This document shows positions 15,868-24,155 of a stretch of 47,043 nucleotides of DNA, piece by piece (positions within the stretch are counted from its first letter, which is position 1; each line of letters opens with the position of its first letter). Source of the stretch: Caldivirga sp. (lineage in GTDB: Archaea; Thermoproteota; Thermoprotei; Thermoproteales; Thermocladiaceae); the NCBI RefSeq assembly GCF_023256255.1, contig NZ_JAGDXD010000039.1:1-47043 (forward strand), read 5' to 3'. A model generated the notes under the pieces. It saw nothing but the letters and a program-made list of their open reading frames with translations, made no database searches and was not told where the DNA came from. The translations under genes were made by a program, and so were the position numbers.

Positions 15868-17070
15868 TTAAATGAAGCCTGGGATTACTTGAAGCCTGGT
15901 TAATGAATCCAAGGTCTCCCTGAACCTACTTATGGCGTGTTCATTATTATAGATCACGACCTCCGCTGGCCTTAACCTACCATTATAATTACTGCTCATT
16001 GAATATACGTATGCCCCAGCATTAAGTATTACCAGTAAGTCACCTTCCTTAACCCTCGGCAACTCCCTATTAATAGCCAATTTATCAGTGTTTTCACATA
16101 TTGGCCCAACAACATCAACAACCTCAGTACCCTCACCTTCATTACATGCAACTATGTGGTGGTATGCGCCATAGAGCATTGGCCTAATTAAAACATTCAT
16201 GCCAACATCAACACCAACGTATGTCCTACTCCCCTTCCTCTTAACCTCAGTGACCCTAGTTATTAAGTAACCAGCATTACCGACAATGAACCTACCTGGC
16301 TCAACCCATAGTTCACCGGGGAAGAGGTTCTTAAGCTTACTTAACCTACTGAGGTCAAGCGGCTTCTCACTGGGCTTATAGGGTATCCCAAAGCCACCGC
16401 CCATGTCGAAGTAGTGAATCTTAATACCAACCTTCTCCTCTATTACCTTAGCGTGTTCCCTAAGTAATTCAGCTATCTTCAGGAAGTAGTCAGGGTCAAG
16501 CACATTACTACCCATCATTGCGTGTACGCCGAATTCCTCAACACCAAGCGACTTAGCTAGCCCATATGCCTCAACAGCATCATTAAGGAACATGCCGAAC
16601 TTGCTCTCCTCACCAGCCAACGTAACACCTGGCGTGAACCCCCTCCCATAGCCTAAGTCAACCCTGAAGAAGACTAACCTAGGCTTATAACCTAAAGCCA
16701 CCGCCCTCTCAAAGGCTCTCCTTGAATCAAAGTTGAAGATCACCCCAGAGTCAATGCCGTACTTAATATCGTCGCTTGACAAGTATGCTCCAGTGTACAG
16801 TACTTCACTTGGCTTGAAGCCGGCCTTAAGCGCTAGGAATACTTCACCTGGTGAGGCTGCATCAGCCCCTGAGCCAAGCTTCCTTAGGAATGCTAGTATT
16901 GCTAGGTTTGGGTTGGCCTTAATGGAGTAGAGGACCCTGGCTCCTGTGGAATCCTTAATGGACCTGTAATTCTCCTCAATTAAGTTAAGATCATACACTA
17001 TTAATGGGGTGCCATACCTATTAGCCAGGTCAATGAGGCTTACACCCCTATTTGCTACGCAGGGATCCAT
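15868..17070 (-). CDS. lysA: Diaminopimelate decarboxylase
   Basis: A 400-residue fold-III PLP decarboxylase converting meso-diaminopimelate to lysine. The PLP lysine lies in YSIKANPN (about residue 48). The glycine loop DMGGGFGIPY (near 219) binds the phosphate. GPICENTDKL (near 321) carries the catalytic cysteine contributed across the dimer, and NAGAYVYSMSSNYN (near 350) is the C-terminal substrate site. The length and motifs fit LysA better than ornithine/arginine or carboxynorspermidine decarboxylases. No other lysine genes are adjacent. Confidence 0.92.
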   Translation of the reverse strand: MDPCVANRGVSLIDLANRYGTPLIVYDLNLIEENYRSIKDSTGARVLYSIKANPNLAILAFLRKLGSGADAASPGEVFLALKAGFKPSEVLYTGAYLSSDDIKYGIDSGVIFNFDSRRAFERAVALGYKPRLVFFRVDLGYGRGFTPGVTLAGEESKFGMFLNDAVEAYGLAKSLGVEEFGVHAMMGSNVLDPDYFLKIAELLREHAKVIEEKVGIKIHYFDMGGGFGIPYKPSEKPLDLSRLSKLKNLFPGELWVEPGRFIVGNAGYLITRVTEVKRKGSRTYVGVDVGMNVLIRPMLYGAYHHIVACNEGEGTEVVDVVGPICENTDKLAINRELPRVKEGDLLVILNAGAYVYSMSSNYNGRLRPAEVVIYNNEHAISRFRETLDSLTRLQVIPGFI

Positions 17071-17156
17071 GCTTCTAAGTGAGTTAGGGCGTATTTAATT
17101 ATTAATTAAGCGGGGAATGGGCCTTCACTGCTTTGACATTGAGTTGATTGAGGTAA

Positions 17157-17166
17157 TTTATAAAAG
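17157..17166 (+). promoter_or_regulatory. TATA element of small helical protein gene
   Basis: TTTATAAAAG lies 22-31 bases before the ATG at 17188, supporting expression of the short ORF as a leaderless mRNA. Confidence 0.55.
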
Positions 17167-17187
17167 CTCTCCGTTTAGTAACCTCCC

Positions 17188-17340
17188 ATGAGTGTTTCAA
17201 GTAAGGTTAAGGAGTTGGCTAATAGTAGGCTTGAGGAGGCTAAGAGGCAGGTGAGCTCTAGGGTTCAGGACGCTAAGGGTAGGATTATTGAGTACATTGA
17301 GTCTAAGAGGAGGGAATTACTTAAACTCACTGAACAGTAG
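17188..17340 (+). CDS. Small coiled-coil protein (50 residues)
   Basis: A 50-codon ORF (MSVSSKVKELANSRLEEAKR..., ending KLTEQ) not explained by any larger frame. The product is predicted to be one long amphipathic, highly charged helix with heptad-like spacing of V/L/I residues (KVKELA, RLEEAKRQV, RIIEYIES, RRELLKL). Lys/Arg and Glu are balanced. A TATA element 25 bases upstream argues that it is real. It is followed after 59 bases by folE. Possible roles include a small scaffold or a DNA- or membrane-associated helix, but nothing in the sequence chooses between them. Confidence 0.6.
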   Translation: MSVSSKVKELANSRLEEAKRQVSSRVQDAKGRIIEYIESKRRELLKLTEQ

Positions 17341-17399
17341 TAACCCCTGATTCATGCGCTGGTGAGTTTTTTAAAGGAATGCAGTAAACGCTTGACTCC

Positions 17400-17966
17400 A
17401 TGGGTATTGATAAGTCTCTAATTAAGCAGGCTGTTAGGCAGATACTGGTAGCCATAGGTGAGGACCCTGAGAGGGAGGGGTTGAGGAGGACGCCTGATAG
17501 GGTTGCTAACATGCTTGAGGAGTTGACTAATGGCCGTGAGGATAACGTTCAGTACACGCTCTTCGAAGGCTCCAGTAACATGGTTATTGTGGCTGGTGTA
17601 AGGTTCTCAACACTCTGTGAGCATCACCTACTTCCAATGCTTGGGGTTGCCCACGTAGCCTACATACCTAATGATAAGGTTATTGGGGTGAGTAAGATAC
17701 CTAGGATTGTGGTTAAGTACTCTAGGATGCTTCAACTACAGGAGAGGTTAACTAGGCAGATAATGAATGAGGTTTCATCAGCGACAGGCTCAACAGACGT
17801 CATGGTGCTCACTGAGGCTTACCACACCTGCATGATGATTAGGGGTGTTAGGAGCGCATCCCCCCTGGTTTCAATAGCCTATAAGGGTAAGTTCAGTGAT
17901 TCATCGTTAAGGTTAGAGTTCCTGGAGTACATTAAACCATTCAGGCTTAATAAGTTCCTCATATGA
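17400..17966 (+). CDS. folE: GTP cyclohydrolase I (FolE type)
   Basis: A 188-residue FolE (COG0302) that converts GTP to dihydroneopterin triphosphate. The zinc and active-site signature is complete: FSTLCEHHLLPMLG (Cys and His ligands), VIGVSKIPRIVVKYSRMLQLQERLT, and the late YHTCMMIRGVR cysteine. TPDRVANMLEELTNG near the N-terminus is also typical. Many archaea use the unrelated MptA instead, so the bacterial/eukaryotic-type enzyme fits with the FolB-FolK fusion 3 kb downstream. The start ATG follows a GCAGTAAACG context without a strong ribosome-binding site. Confidence 0.95.
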   Translation: MGIDKSLIKQAVRQILVAIGEDPEREGLRRTPDRVANMLEELTNGREDNVQYTLFEGSSNMVIVAGVRFSTLCEHHLLPMLGVAHVAYIPNDKVIGVSKIPRIVVKYSRMLQLQERLTRQIMNEVSSATGSTDVMVLTEAYHTCMMIRGVRSASPLVSIAYKGKFSDSSLRLEFLEYIKPFRLNKFLI

Positions 17967-18016
17967 CTAGTTTAAATGATTCATTTCACTCGAGTAAGGT
18001 ATTTTAATAACTGGCA

Positions 18017-18877
18017 TTGAGTATTAGGCGTATGATTAATGAGTACTTAAAGTTAATGAAACCCCACGTAATATGGCTACTTGTCCTCTCAGCGTTAGTT
18101 GGGTACATTGCCGCAGCGGGTCCTTCAGTGAACTCAATTAAGTTAATTGAATTAACGCTAGTGGGTTTCCTATCAACAGGTGGTTCAGCAGCCTTCAACA
18201 TGTATTATGAGAGGGATATTGATAGCTTAATGACTAGGACGATGAAGCGTCCAATACCCAGCGGCAAAGTAACCCCACTCAATGCGTTAACCTTCTCAAT
18301 CGCCGTGAGTCTCAGCGGCTTCACGTTATCCTACATTTGGCTTGGACCATGGGTAACCCTAATGATTACCCTAGGCTGGTTCTTCTACGCAGTACTATAC
18401 ACCATAATGCTTAAGAGGAGGACGTGGTTAAACATAGTGATTGGTGGTTTCGCAGGGAATGCAGCCTTACTCTCAGGGTGGCTTATGGCTAAGCCAATTG
18501 AATTAGAAGCCATCCTACTATCAATGGTAATATACGTTTGGATCCCAGCCCACATTTGGTCACTGGCCTACTACGCAAGGGATGATTACAGGAGGGTTAA
18601 TGTACCCATGCTTCCCACCGTGATTGGTGAAAAGGCAAGCGTGAGAATTATATCAATACTTAACTTAGCCTCAATAATCTACATGCTGGCCCTCTACCAA
18701 TTATACATGGCTAAGCCAATAGGCTACATCCTAGTCATACCAGCCACACTAGCGGGAATAATAGTGACGATCAGGGCCCTTATTAAGCCAAGTAATGAAT
18801 CCTTCAGGACAATGTTTAAGGCGACAAGCCCAATCCTACTGCTATTCCTATTAGCCGTAATAGTATCTAGAGTTTAA
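18017..18877 (+). CDS. ctaB: Protoheme IX farnesyltransferase (haem O synthase)
   Basis: A 286-residue UbiA-superfamily membrane prenyltransferase with about nine transmembrane helices. The first aspartate-rich motif is NMYYERDIDSLMTRTMKRP (near residue 60), the form specific to haem O synthases. The second is YYARDDYRRVNVPMLP (near 190). It transfers a farnesyl-type group to haem b, supplying haem O/A for terminal oxidases, which implies oxygen respiration in this organism. The listed start is TTG; the ATG at 18032 (MINEYLKLMKPH) is equally plausible. No oxidase genes are nearby. Confidence 0.92.
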   Translation: MSIRRMINEYLKLMKPHVIWLLVLSALVGYIAAAGPSVNSIKLIELTLVGFLSTGGSAAFNMYYERDIDSLMTRTMKRPIPSGKVTPLNALTFSIAVSLSGFTLSYIWLGPWVTLMITLGWFFYAVLYTIMLKRRTWLNIVIGGFAGNAALLSGWLMAKPIELEAILLSMVIYVWIPAHIWSLAYYARDDYRRVNVPMLPTVIGEKASVRIISILNLASIIYMLALYQLYMAKPIGYILVIPATLAGIIVTIRALIKPSNESFRTMFKATSPILLLFLLAVIVSRV

Positions 18878-18945
18878 GTATATATTAAGGTTATGGATTT
18901 AGAAATTTTAGAAAGCTTTGAAGGGGAAGAGGAAAATGAACTTAA

Positions 18946-19950
18946 TTAGTAGCCCTCAGCGTACTTATCAAGTAACCTAATCCTCTTAGCTGGGTGTGGG
19001 TGATCTGAGAATAATTCCTCAATAACTGAAGGCTTATAATTCCTCCAGTACTCTATTAACTCATCAACGTCTGATTCAGGTATCTCCTTCCAATCCTTCG
19101 GTAACGGTGAGAAGAAGAGCATGTGGCTTAAGTTAGAGCCGGCATTACGCCTAATAATCTTACCAACCCTTGGATCAACGCTTAAGTATATTTTAGCCAA
19201 AGCCCTCTGCAGGTTCCTGGCTGCGCCGGGTATCGTTATCGCTGAGTTAACGTCAGCATATGCCTCCCTCATTCTGTTTAGGGCTAGTAGGAAGAGGTTA
19301 AACACGAAGCTTACAGCTAACAGGCCTAGGCCAATCAGCATTATTATGAATGGTGAATCAGAGTTGCGTCCACCACCACCCCACCATGACCCCCATATTC
19401 CACTAAACCATAGGCTATAGCCAAGCCAGTATATTAATGCTGGTATTAGGCCTATGAACATTAGGAACTCCACATCCCTATGCCTAAGGTGGCCTAACTC
19501 ATGGCCTAGGACAGCCTTAATCTCATCCTTATTCAGTATCTTAAGTAATGGTGCAGTTATTGCAACCCTCTTACCGGCTATTGGGCTACCATACGCAAAG
19601 GCGTTTGGGAAGGGTGCATCGGCAATGTAAACCTTAGGCGTCTTAATCCCATTAGCCTCAGCAGCCTCATTAACAATGTCAACTAACCAACCGTACTTCG
19701 GGTCATCTGGGCTAACCTCCCTCGCGTGGTACATGGCGTTTATTATGTATGGGCCGAAGAGCCACTGTATAATATTTATGAACATTATGAACACCAGTAT
19801 GCCAGTTATAGTATAGGCTGTGGCGGCAACTGATCCGGTGACTAAGGCTAATACACCTAATGCTATTGCTAAGCCAAGTCCTATTATAACTATGGCTACG
19901 CCAGCCATAGACAACCTAAGTTTAACTAACTCCCAATCCATACGCTGCAT
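18946..19950 (-). CDS. htpX: HtpX-like membrane zinc metalloprotease
   Basis: An M48-family membrane protease of about 334 residues. Two N-terminal transmembrane helices are followed by the zinc-binding helix VLGHELGHLRHRD (HEXXH). Another hydrophobic pair lies near the glycine-rich WGSWWGGGGRNS loop, and the third ligand glutamate is in MREAYADVNSA. The C-terminus ends with LFSDHPHPAKRIRLL, the HP..RI motif typical of HtpX. It degrades misfolded membrane proteins. The frame extends to 20010, but the ATG at 19950 (MQRMDWELVKL) is preferred because a TATA-like TTTTTAAC lies about 25 bases before it on the minus strand. Confidence 0.9.
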   Translation of the reverse strand: MQRMDWELVKLRLSMAGVAIVIIGLGLAIALGVLALVTGSVAATAYTITGILVFIMFINIIQWLFGPYIINAMYHAREVSPDDPKYGWLVDIVNEAAEANGIKTPKVYIADAPFPNAFAYGSPIAGKRVAITAPLLKILNKDEIKAVLGHELGHLRHRDVEFLMFIGLIPALIYWLGYSLWFSGIWGSWWGGGGRNSDSPFIIMLIGLGLLAVSFVFNLFLLALNRMREAYADVNSAITIPGAARNLQRALAKIYLSVDPRVGKIIRRNAGSNLSHMLFFSPLPKDWKEIPESDVDELIEYWRNYKPSVIEELFSDHPHPAKRIRLLDKYAEGY

Positions 19951-20197
19951 GTATATTAAGCAGTTAAAAACCTTTCTCACGATAGTTAAGTAAACCATTA
20001 CTAACCCCATACCTTACGTTTCACCAATGAAAGGAAGCCCCAGTTCTTCAGGGTGGTGAGTCAACGGTCTCACCCTTATCCCTAAAGCTGACTTTAAGGA
20101 GATGGACGTGATTCACGAGGCCATGGAATGGTTAATGAACTTAATACTGCACTGTTAAGCGCGGAATAAATATGAGTATGCGGGTTCACCTTGAGGT

Positions 20198-20941
20198 ATG
20201 GTGGATTCAATTAAGGGTAAGACAGCCCTAGTTACTGGTGGTTCAAGTAGGATAGGTAAGGTAATATGCAGTTACTTGGCTAGGGAGGGGGTTAACGTCA
20301 TCATTCACTACAACTCCTCGATGGAGGAGGCGCTAAGGGTTAAGGAGGAGGTTGAGGGCTTAGGTGTGGAGTCATGGGTCATTAAGGCGGATTTATCCAA
20401 GCCAAGTGGGGTTGATGAATTGATTAATGAGTCATTTAAGCAGGCTGGTGAGGTTAACTTTCTAATTAATAATGCGTCAGTGTTCCCGAAGATAGGGTTA
20501 AGTGACTTAAACATTAATGACCTTAACTGGATTATGCAGGTTAACGCCTGGGCCCCATTAATGCTCACCTTGAAGTTCGCAAGCATGGTTAATGAAGGTA
20601 AGGTTGTTAACGTACTGGATTCAGTGATTGATGGGTATAATTTCGAGAGGTACGCCTACTACCTAAGCAAGGTGATGCTGGCAGCCATAACAAGGTCACT
20701 TGCCCTGAGGCTTGCCCCAAGGATAATTATCAACGCGGTTGCCCCAGGGGTCATACTGCCTCCTAGAGATGAGGGTAATATAGAGGCTATGATTAACCAA
20801 GTCCCCTTAAGGAAACGTGGGCTCCCTGAGGACGTGGGTTACGCGGTTATATTCCTCCTTAAGAGTAGTTACGTAACCGGCCAGGTAATATACGTTGATG
20901 GTGGTGACCACCTTAAGCCAAGGGTGGTTTACGGTGAATGA
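20198..20941 (+). CDS. SDR oxidoreductase, pteridine reductase-like
   Basis: A 247-residue short-chain dehydrogenase/reductase. The Rossmann motif reads TGGSSRIGK (residues 14-22), followed by NNASVFP, VLDSV in place of the catalytic serine strand, and the YYLSK catalytic Tyr-Lys pair near residue 157. The SxRIG form, IIHYNSS and NNASxF resemble pteridine reductase and dihydromonapterin reductase (PTR1/FolM) more than acyl carrier protein reductases. Its stop overlaps the FolB-FolK start by 8 bases. It is likely a dihydropteridine or dihydrofolate reductase in the local folate pathway; the exact substrate is inferred. Confidence 0.78.
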   Translation: MVDSIKGKTALVTGGSSRIGKVICSYLAREGVNVIIHYNSSMEEALRVKEEVEGLGVESWVIKADLSKPSGVDELINESFKQAGEVNFLINNASVFPKIGLSDLNINDLNWIMQVNAWAPLMLTLKFASMVNEGKVVNVLDSVIDGYNFERYAYYLSKVMLAAITRSLALRLAPRIIINAVAPGVILPPRDEGNIEAMINQVPLRKRGLPEDVGYAVIFLLKSSYVTGQVIYVDGGDHLKPRVVYGE

Positions 20942-21812
20942 GGGCTTGTTTAAGATAAGCATCAGGGGGCTTAGGGTAGAGACTATAATTGGTGTTAAAC
21001 CCAGTGAAAGGGCTAAGCCTCAGCAAGTGGTTATTGATGTTGATGCTTGGGCTGACTTAAGTGAGGGGGCAGCTAAGGATTCCATTGAGTGCACTGTGGA
21101 TTATAAGGTTCTTAAAGATGAGTTAATATCATACGTGAGTAACGTGGATTTCAAGCTCATTGAGACGCTTGCGGATAAGGTGGCTAAGGTTTGCCTACAG
21201 GATCATAGGATTAGGATGGTTAGGGTTAAGGTTGAGAAGCCAGGTGCCTTAACAGGCGCCGAGGCAGCCAGTGTTGAGGTTGTTGAGGAGAGGCGTAGTA
21301 AATTAGTTGACGTGTACATAGCCGTGGGCTCCAACATTAATCCCAGTGGTAACGTTAAGGAGGCGATTATTAAGTTAAGGAATGAATTCGGTCCACTAAA
21401 GGTATCCACTGTATACTTGACTAAACCAATACCAGATAATCAACCACCCTACTACAATTGCGTTGTGTGGGTTAAAACAGCCTTAAGCCCCATCATTATT
21501 AAGGAGACCCTAAGGAGTATAGAGGATGAGCTTGGGAGGACTAGGGTAGGTGATAAGTATGCGCCAAGAACCATAGACCTAGATCTAATACTCTACGGTA
21601 ACCTAATCATTAATGGCAGTGGATTAAGGATACCTGACCCTGAAATAAACTCCAGGCCCTTCCTAACCATACCATTATTTGAATTAAACCCAGACCTAGT
21701 TATCCCTGGTTTAAATAAGTCGATTAGGGAAATAATAAAGGGGGTTAATGGTAAAGACATGAAGCCATTACTTGAGTTTACGGAGGAATTAAGGAAATTA
21801 GCTGAGGGCTGA
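20934..21812 (+). CDS. FolB-FolK fusion protein
   Basis: A bifunctional protein of about 292 residues. Residues 1-118 are a dihydroneopterin aldolase (FolB) domain: KISIRGLRVETIIGVKPSER, ECTVDYKVLKDEL, KPGALTGAEAASVEV. From about residue 123 comes a HPPK (FolK) domain: VDVYIAVGSNINPSGNVKEAI, YYNCVVWVKT, then DKYAPRTIDLDLILYG with the metal-binding aspartates, and PEINSRPFLTIPLFEL. It converts dihydroneopterin to hydroxymethyl-dihydropterin diphosphate. The GTG at 20934 is chosen because it overlaps the SDR stop and fits the domain start; the frame is open to 20895 without homology. Confidence 0.92.
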   Translation: MNEGLFKISIRGLRVETIIGVKPSERAKPQQVVIDVDAWADLSEGAAKDSIECTVDYKVLKDELISYVSNVDFKLIETLADKVAKVCLQDHRIRMVRVKVEKPGALTGAEAASVEVVEERRSKLVDVYIAVGSNINPSGNVKEAIIKLRNEFGPLKVSTVYLTKPIPDNQPPYYNCVVWVKTALSPIIIKETLRSIEDELGRTRVGDKYAPRTIDLDLILYGNLIINGSGLRIPDPEINSRPFLTIPLFELNPDLVIPGLNKSIREIIKGVNGKDMKPLLEFTEELRKLAEG

Positions 21813-21886
21813 GTCTTGCAGAATACTTCTAGCAAACCTCTATAAGTATCCACTTATTATTATAATGTGAAATATTGCGATGCAAT

Positions 21887-21929
21887 AATCATGACTCCTC
21901 TTGAAGGGGGCGGAACAGTCAGCATGATT
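21887..21929. repeat. Large imperfect inverted repeat before mntA
   Basis: AATCATG (21887-21893) pairs with CATGATT (21923-21929), extended by ACT/AGT with a three-base bulge, and the interior CCTC/GGGG segment can also pair. A smaller ATTGC-GAT-GCAAT hairpin precedes it at about 21874-21886. It lies 60 bases upstream of the MntA-like start. It may be an operator or a small RNA fold. Confidence 0.4.
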
Positions 21930-21990
21930 AAAGCTAACTGTTAGGTGCTTAAGTTTTAATTTTAAATGCTGGTGCACTTTTCTAAGTTGA

Positions 21991-22503
21991 ATGATTATTA
22001 AGCCATTAAACAATTATGTAGGGATGTATGGGTGCAGCCAAACATGCGTTAACATAGCTAATAGGCTTAAAGGCCTTGTCCTCCGTAAGTATCAAGGAAT
22101 GTTCGAATTAGTTCTATTATTTGGTTCATTGGTTTATGGTAGGTACACGCCATTAAGCGATATTGATATTGGCGTTGAGTTCACTAATGATGAAGCGTTT
22201 AATGCCCTGCCAAGCTTCATCAGTGATGTAGCGCTTGAACTTAATCTTCCTGAGGATAGGATAGACGTTGTTCCGCTCAATGCTGATGATTTACCCATTG
22301 GCCTTATGTACGATGCGGTGGTAAGGGGTTTACCGATATATGTTAGGGATTGGGGGAAGTATGTTTATGAGAAGGTTAAGGTCTTTAGCGAGTACGCGGA
22401 CTTTCAGGTGTTTCTTAGGACCAAAGGCATTAAGGACCTATACCTCAAGTCATTGAGGAGGATTTTATATGAGCAGGATAAGCGACTTAGTAGCCCTCAT
22501 TAA
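21991..22503 (+). CDS. MntA-like minimal nucleotidyltransferase
   Basis: A 170-residue MNT-fold nucleotidyltransferase. The motif GS-X10-DXD is complete: Gly45-Ser46 in LFGSLVYGRY and Asp57-Ile-Asp59 in LSDIDIGV. A third acidic position is likely in DRIDVVPL near residue 92. In type VII toxin-antitoxin systems MntA AMPylates its HepT partner. The gene overlaps the HEPN gene by 35 bases, giving the standard antitoxin-toxin order. A TATA-like GTTTTAATTTTAAA 25-40 bases upstream suggests a leaderless message. Confidence 0.88.
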   Translation: MIIKPLNNYVGMYGCSQTCVNIANRLKGLVLRKYQGMFELVLLFGSLVYGRYTPLSDIDIGVEFTNDEAFNALPSFISDVALELNLPEDRIDVVPLNADDLPIGLMYDAVVRGLPIYVRDWGKYVYEKVKVFSEYADFQVFLRTKGIKDLYLKSLRRILYEQDKRLSSPH

Positions 22504-22900
22504 GCGTAATATTGAAACTGTGGATAACTTAGTTAAGAGCCATGGTGTTGATTATGTTATTAATGATTATGTTCTCTTAAATGCCGTACTGCACATGCTT
22601 CAGGTTAGTATTCAATCACTGATTGATATAGGCTCAATAATATTAAGCCAATCCGCATATAAAGTCCCCTCCACCTATTCAGAGATTCCTAAACTCCTCG
22701 TTGAGATTGGAGCCTTGGGCAATGATGATGCCGAGTTATTCCGGCGAATGATAAGTTTCAGAAACATTGTGGTTAACCAATACTCCACGGTGTCCCTAGA
22801 ATTGGTGCGGCGGATGATTAAGGATTCATTACACCTGGATATACTAAGAATTGCTGAAGGGCTATATGAATTTTCTCTGAGTAAAGGAATTGATTATTAA
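22469..22900 (+). CDS. HepT-like HEPN protein with altered RX4H motif
   Basis: A 143-residue all-helical HEPN-domain protein (DUF86/HepT type) encoded with MntA. HepT toxins cut RNA using RX4HXY. Here the motif reads RNIVVNQY (Arg98, Asn103, Tyr105): the arginine and the AMPylated-type tyrosine remain but the catalytic histidine is asparagine. The protein may therefore be a weakened or inactive RNase, or use another residue. Length and the four-helix pattern are otherwise normal. The gene's start lies inside the upstream ORF, so translation is probably coupled. Confidence 0.82.
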   Translation: MSRISDLVALIKRNIETVDNLVKSHGVDYVINDYVLLNAVLHMLQVSIQSLIDIGSIILSQSAYKVPSTYSEIPKLLVEIGALGNDDAELFRRMISFRNIVVNQYSTVSLELVRRMIKDSLHLDILRIAEGLYEFSLSKGIDY

Positions 22901-23000
22901 TTAGGGAAACCTTAAAACTGAGCGCATGAAGTCGCTACTCAAAGCATAAGGGAGTTTAGGAGACTGATTAAATTACTAAATTAATCAAAGTGATTTATAT

Positions 23001-23468
23001 CTACTGTTGTTGAGACTGCTGAACCCCCATTACCTCAGGGTTAACTGAGGTTACATCGTCCGGTCTCTTGCCAAGCACTACGAAGGATATGAACTTAGCG
23101 AGCGGTCTCGTTTCACCTATTACTACGTAGTCGCCGACGTTAACCCTTATGCATGGTGGTAGGTGGGCGTGAATGTTCTTCCTCTTCCTCATGTACCTCT
23201 TATACTTGGGTGAATAATGGAGCCACTCATGCTGAATAACCACCTGCCCCATGTAGACGCTTACAACTTTACCCTCAAGTATTGTCCCCCTTACCTTAAC
23301 GTGGCCGTGCCATGGGCACTTATCATCATTGCACACTGCCTTAGGTGGAAGGAGCCACGGAACCCCAATGTGCCTAACCCTAACCCTCTCACCATTAGGT
23401 AACATGATAACCTCCCCCGGCCTGGGTCTTTCCTGGAGTTCAACCACGAGTCTACTGGATTGAGCCAT
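23001..23468 (-). CDS. rps17: 30S ribosomal protein S17
   Basis: Archaeal S17 (uS17) of about 155 residues, somewhat longer than most because of N- and C-terminal extensions ending in a Gln-rich SQQQ tail. The OB-fold part contains VKVRGTILEGKVVSVYMGQVV, HYSPKYKRYMRKRKNIHAHLP and IRVNVGDYVVIGETRPLAKFISFVVL, the usual rRNA-binding signature. An ATG at 23468 (MAQSS) is preferred over the upstream GTG-type start because GAGGTG precedes it. It is coupled to rps19, whose stop is 12 bases upstream. Confidence 0.95.
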   Translation of the reverse strand: MAQSSRLVVELQERPRPGEVIMLPNGERVRVRHIGVPWLLPPKAVCNDDKCPWHGHVKVRGTILEGKVVSVYMGQVVIQHEWLHYSPKYKRYMRKRKNIHAHLPPCIRVNVGDYVVIGETRPLAKFISFVVLGKRPDDVTSVNPEVMGVQQSQQQ

Positions 23469-23479
23469 GGGCACCCACC

Positions 23480-24043
23480 TCACTTAGCCGCTATGTGTAG
23501 TGTTGACTTAGAGGCCTTCAAGCCTGGTTCACCATGCTGCACTATCTTAGCGGTTATAGCGAATTCACCTAAGTAGTGCCCAATGTGCCATGGGGATATG
23601 GGTACTGGAATGTAGGTTATGCCATTGTAGACGTATACCGTTAAACCAACCATCTCAGGTAATATAATCATGTCTCTACAATGAGTCCTAACGGGTATGT
23701 TCTTACCCTTAGCTGCAAATGCCCTAGCCCTCCTAATCTTCTCAAGCAACTGCCTATGGCATGGCCTCAACCCCCTCCTAAGGGTTCGCCTCTGCCTAGC
23801 TGGAAGAAGCTTAATGAATTCATTCATAGGCATCTTCATTAAATCATCAAAGGTAAACCCCCTATACCTGAAATTCTTCCACTCCTCCTGGGGGATTGGA
23901 GTAGGCATTATCCAGCCTCTCCTACCAGCTTCAGCACTACTCTCCTCCTCAGCACCAGCGGCCGCTGCAGGTGCGGCTGCAGCAGCCTCAGTTGCCTTAG
24001 CGGTTGGCTTAGCCTCAACCTTGCCTTCAGGCTTCTTAGACAT
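23480..24043 (-). CDS. rps19: 30S ribosomal protein S19
   Basis: Archaeal uS19 of 187 residues. The core (about 45-187) shows [53 protein letters not shown] and the C-terminal [25 protein letters not shown]. The first 40 residues are an alanine-, lysine- and glutamate-rich low-complexity extension not needed for the fold. Promoter: minus-strand TATA near 24066-24075, giving a short leader. S19 and S17 are here away from the usual large ribosomal operon, as is common in Thermoproteales. Confidence 0.95.
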   Translation of the reverse strand: MSKKPEGKVEAKPTAKATEAAAAAPAAAAGAEEESSAEAGRRGWIMPTPIPQEEWKNFRYRGFTFDDLMKMPMNEFIKLLPARQRRTLRRGLRPCHRQLLEKIRRARAFAAKGKNIPVRTHCRDMIILPEMVGLTVYVYNGITYIPVPISPWHIGHYLGEFAITAKIVQHGEPGLKASKSTLHIAAK

Positions 24044-24065
24044 TACTAACCCAATATAGGCTTAC

Positions 24066-24075
24066 CTTTATAACC
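24066..24075 (-). promoter_or_regulatory. TATA element of rps19-rps17
   Basis: The minus strand reads AAGGTTATAAAGG around these positions, 23-33 bases before the rps19 ATG (24043). Confidence 0.5.
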
Positions 24076-24130
24076 TTTACCCAACCTAAATCCTTAATCT
24101 TTGATTAAACACACTAGAGCTTCATGAACG

Positions 24131-24138
24131 TTTATAAG
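24131..24138 (+). promoter_or_regulatory. TATA element of structured RNA candidate
   Basis: TTTATAAG lies about 25 bases before the proposed 5' end of the RNA at 24156, divergent from the rps19 promoter. Confidence 0.45.
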
Positions 24139-24155
24139 CTAAGGCTTATTAATAG

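Noticed and set aside
20060-20158. Short open frame (ending EMDVIHEAMEWLMNLILHC) between htpX and the SDR gene
   Set aside because: Only 32 codons, no start codon at its beginning, preceded by TGA, and no recognisable family; possibly a gene fragment but not supportable. A small GGTGAG/CTCACC hairpin nearby has no clear role.
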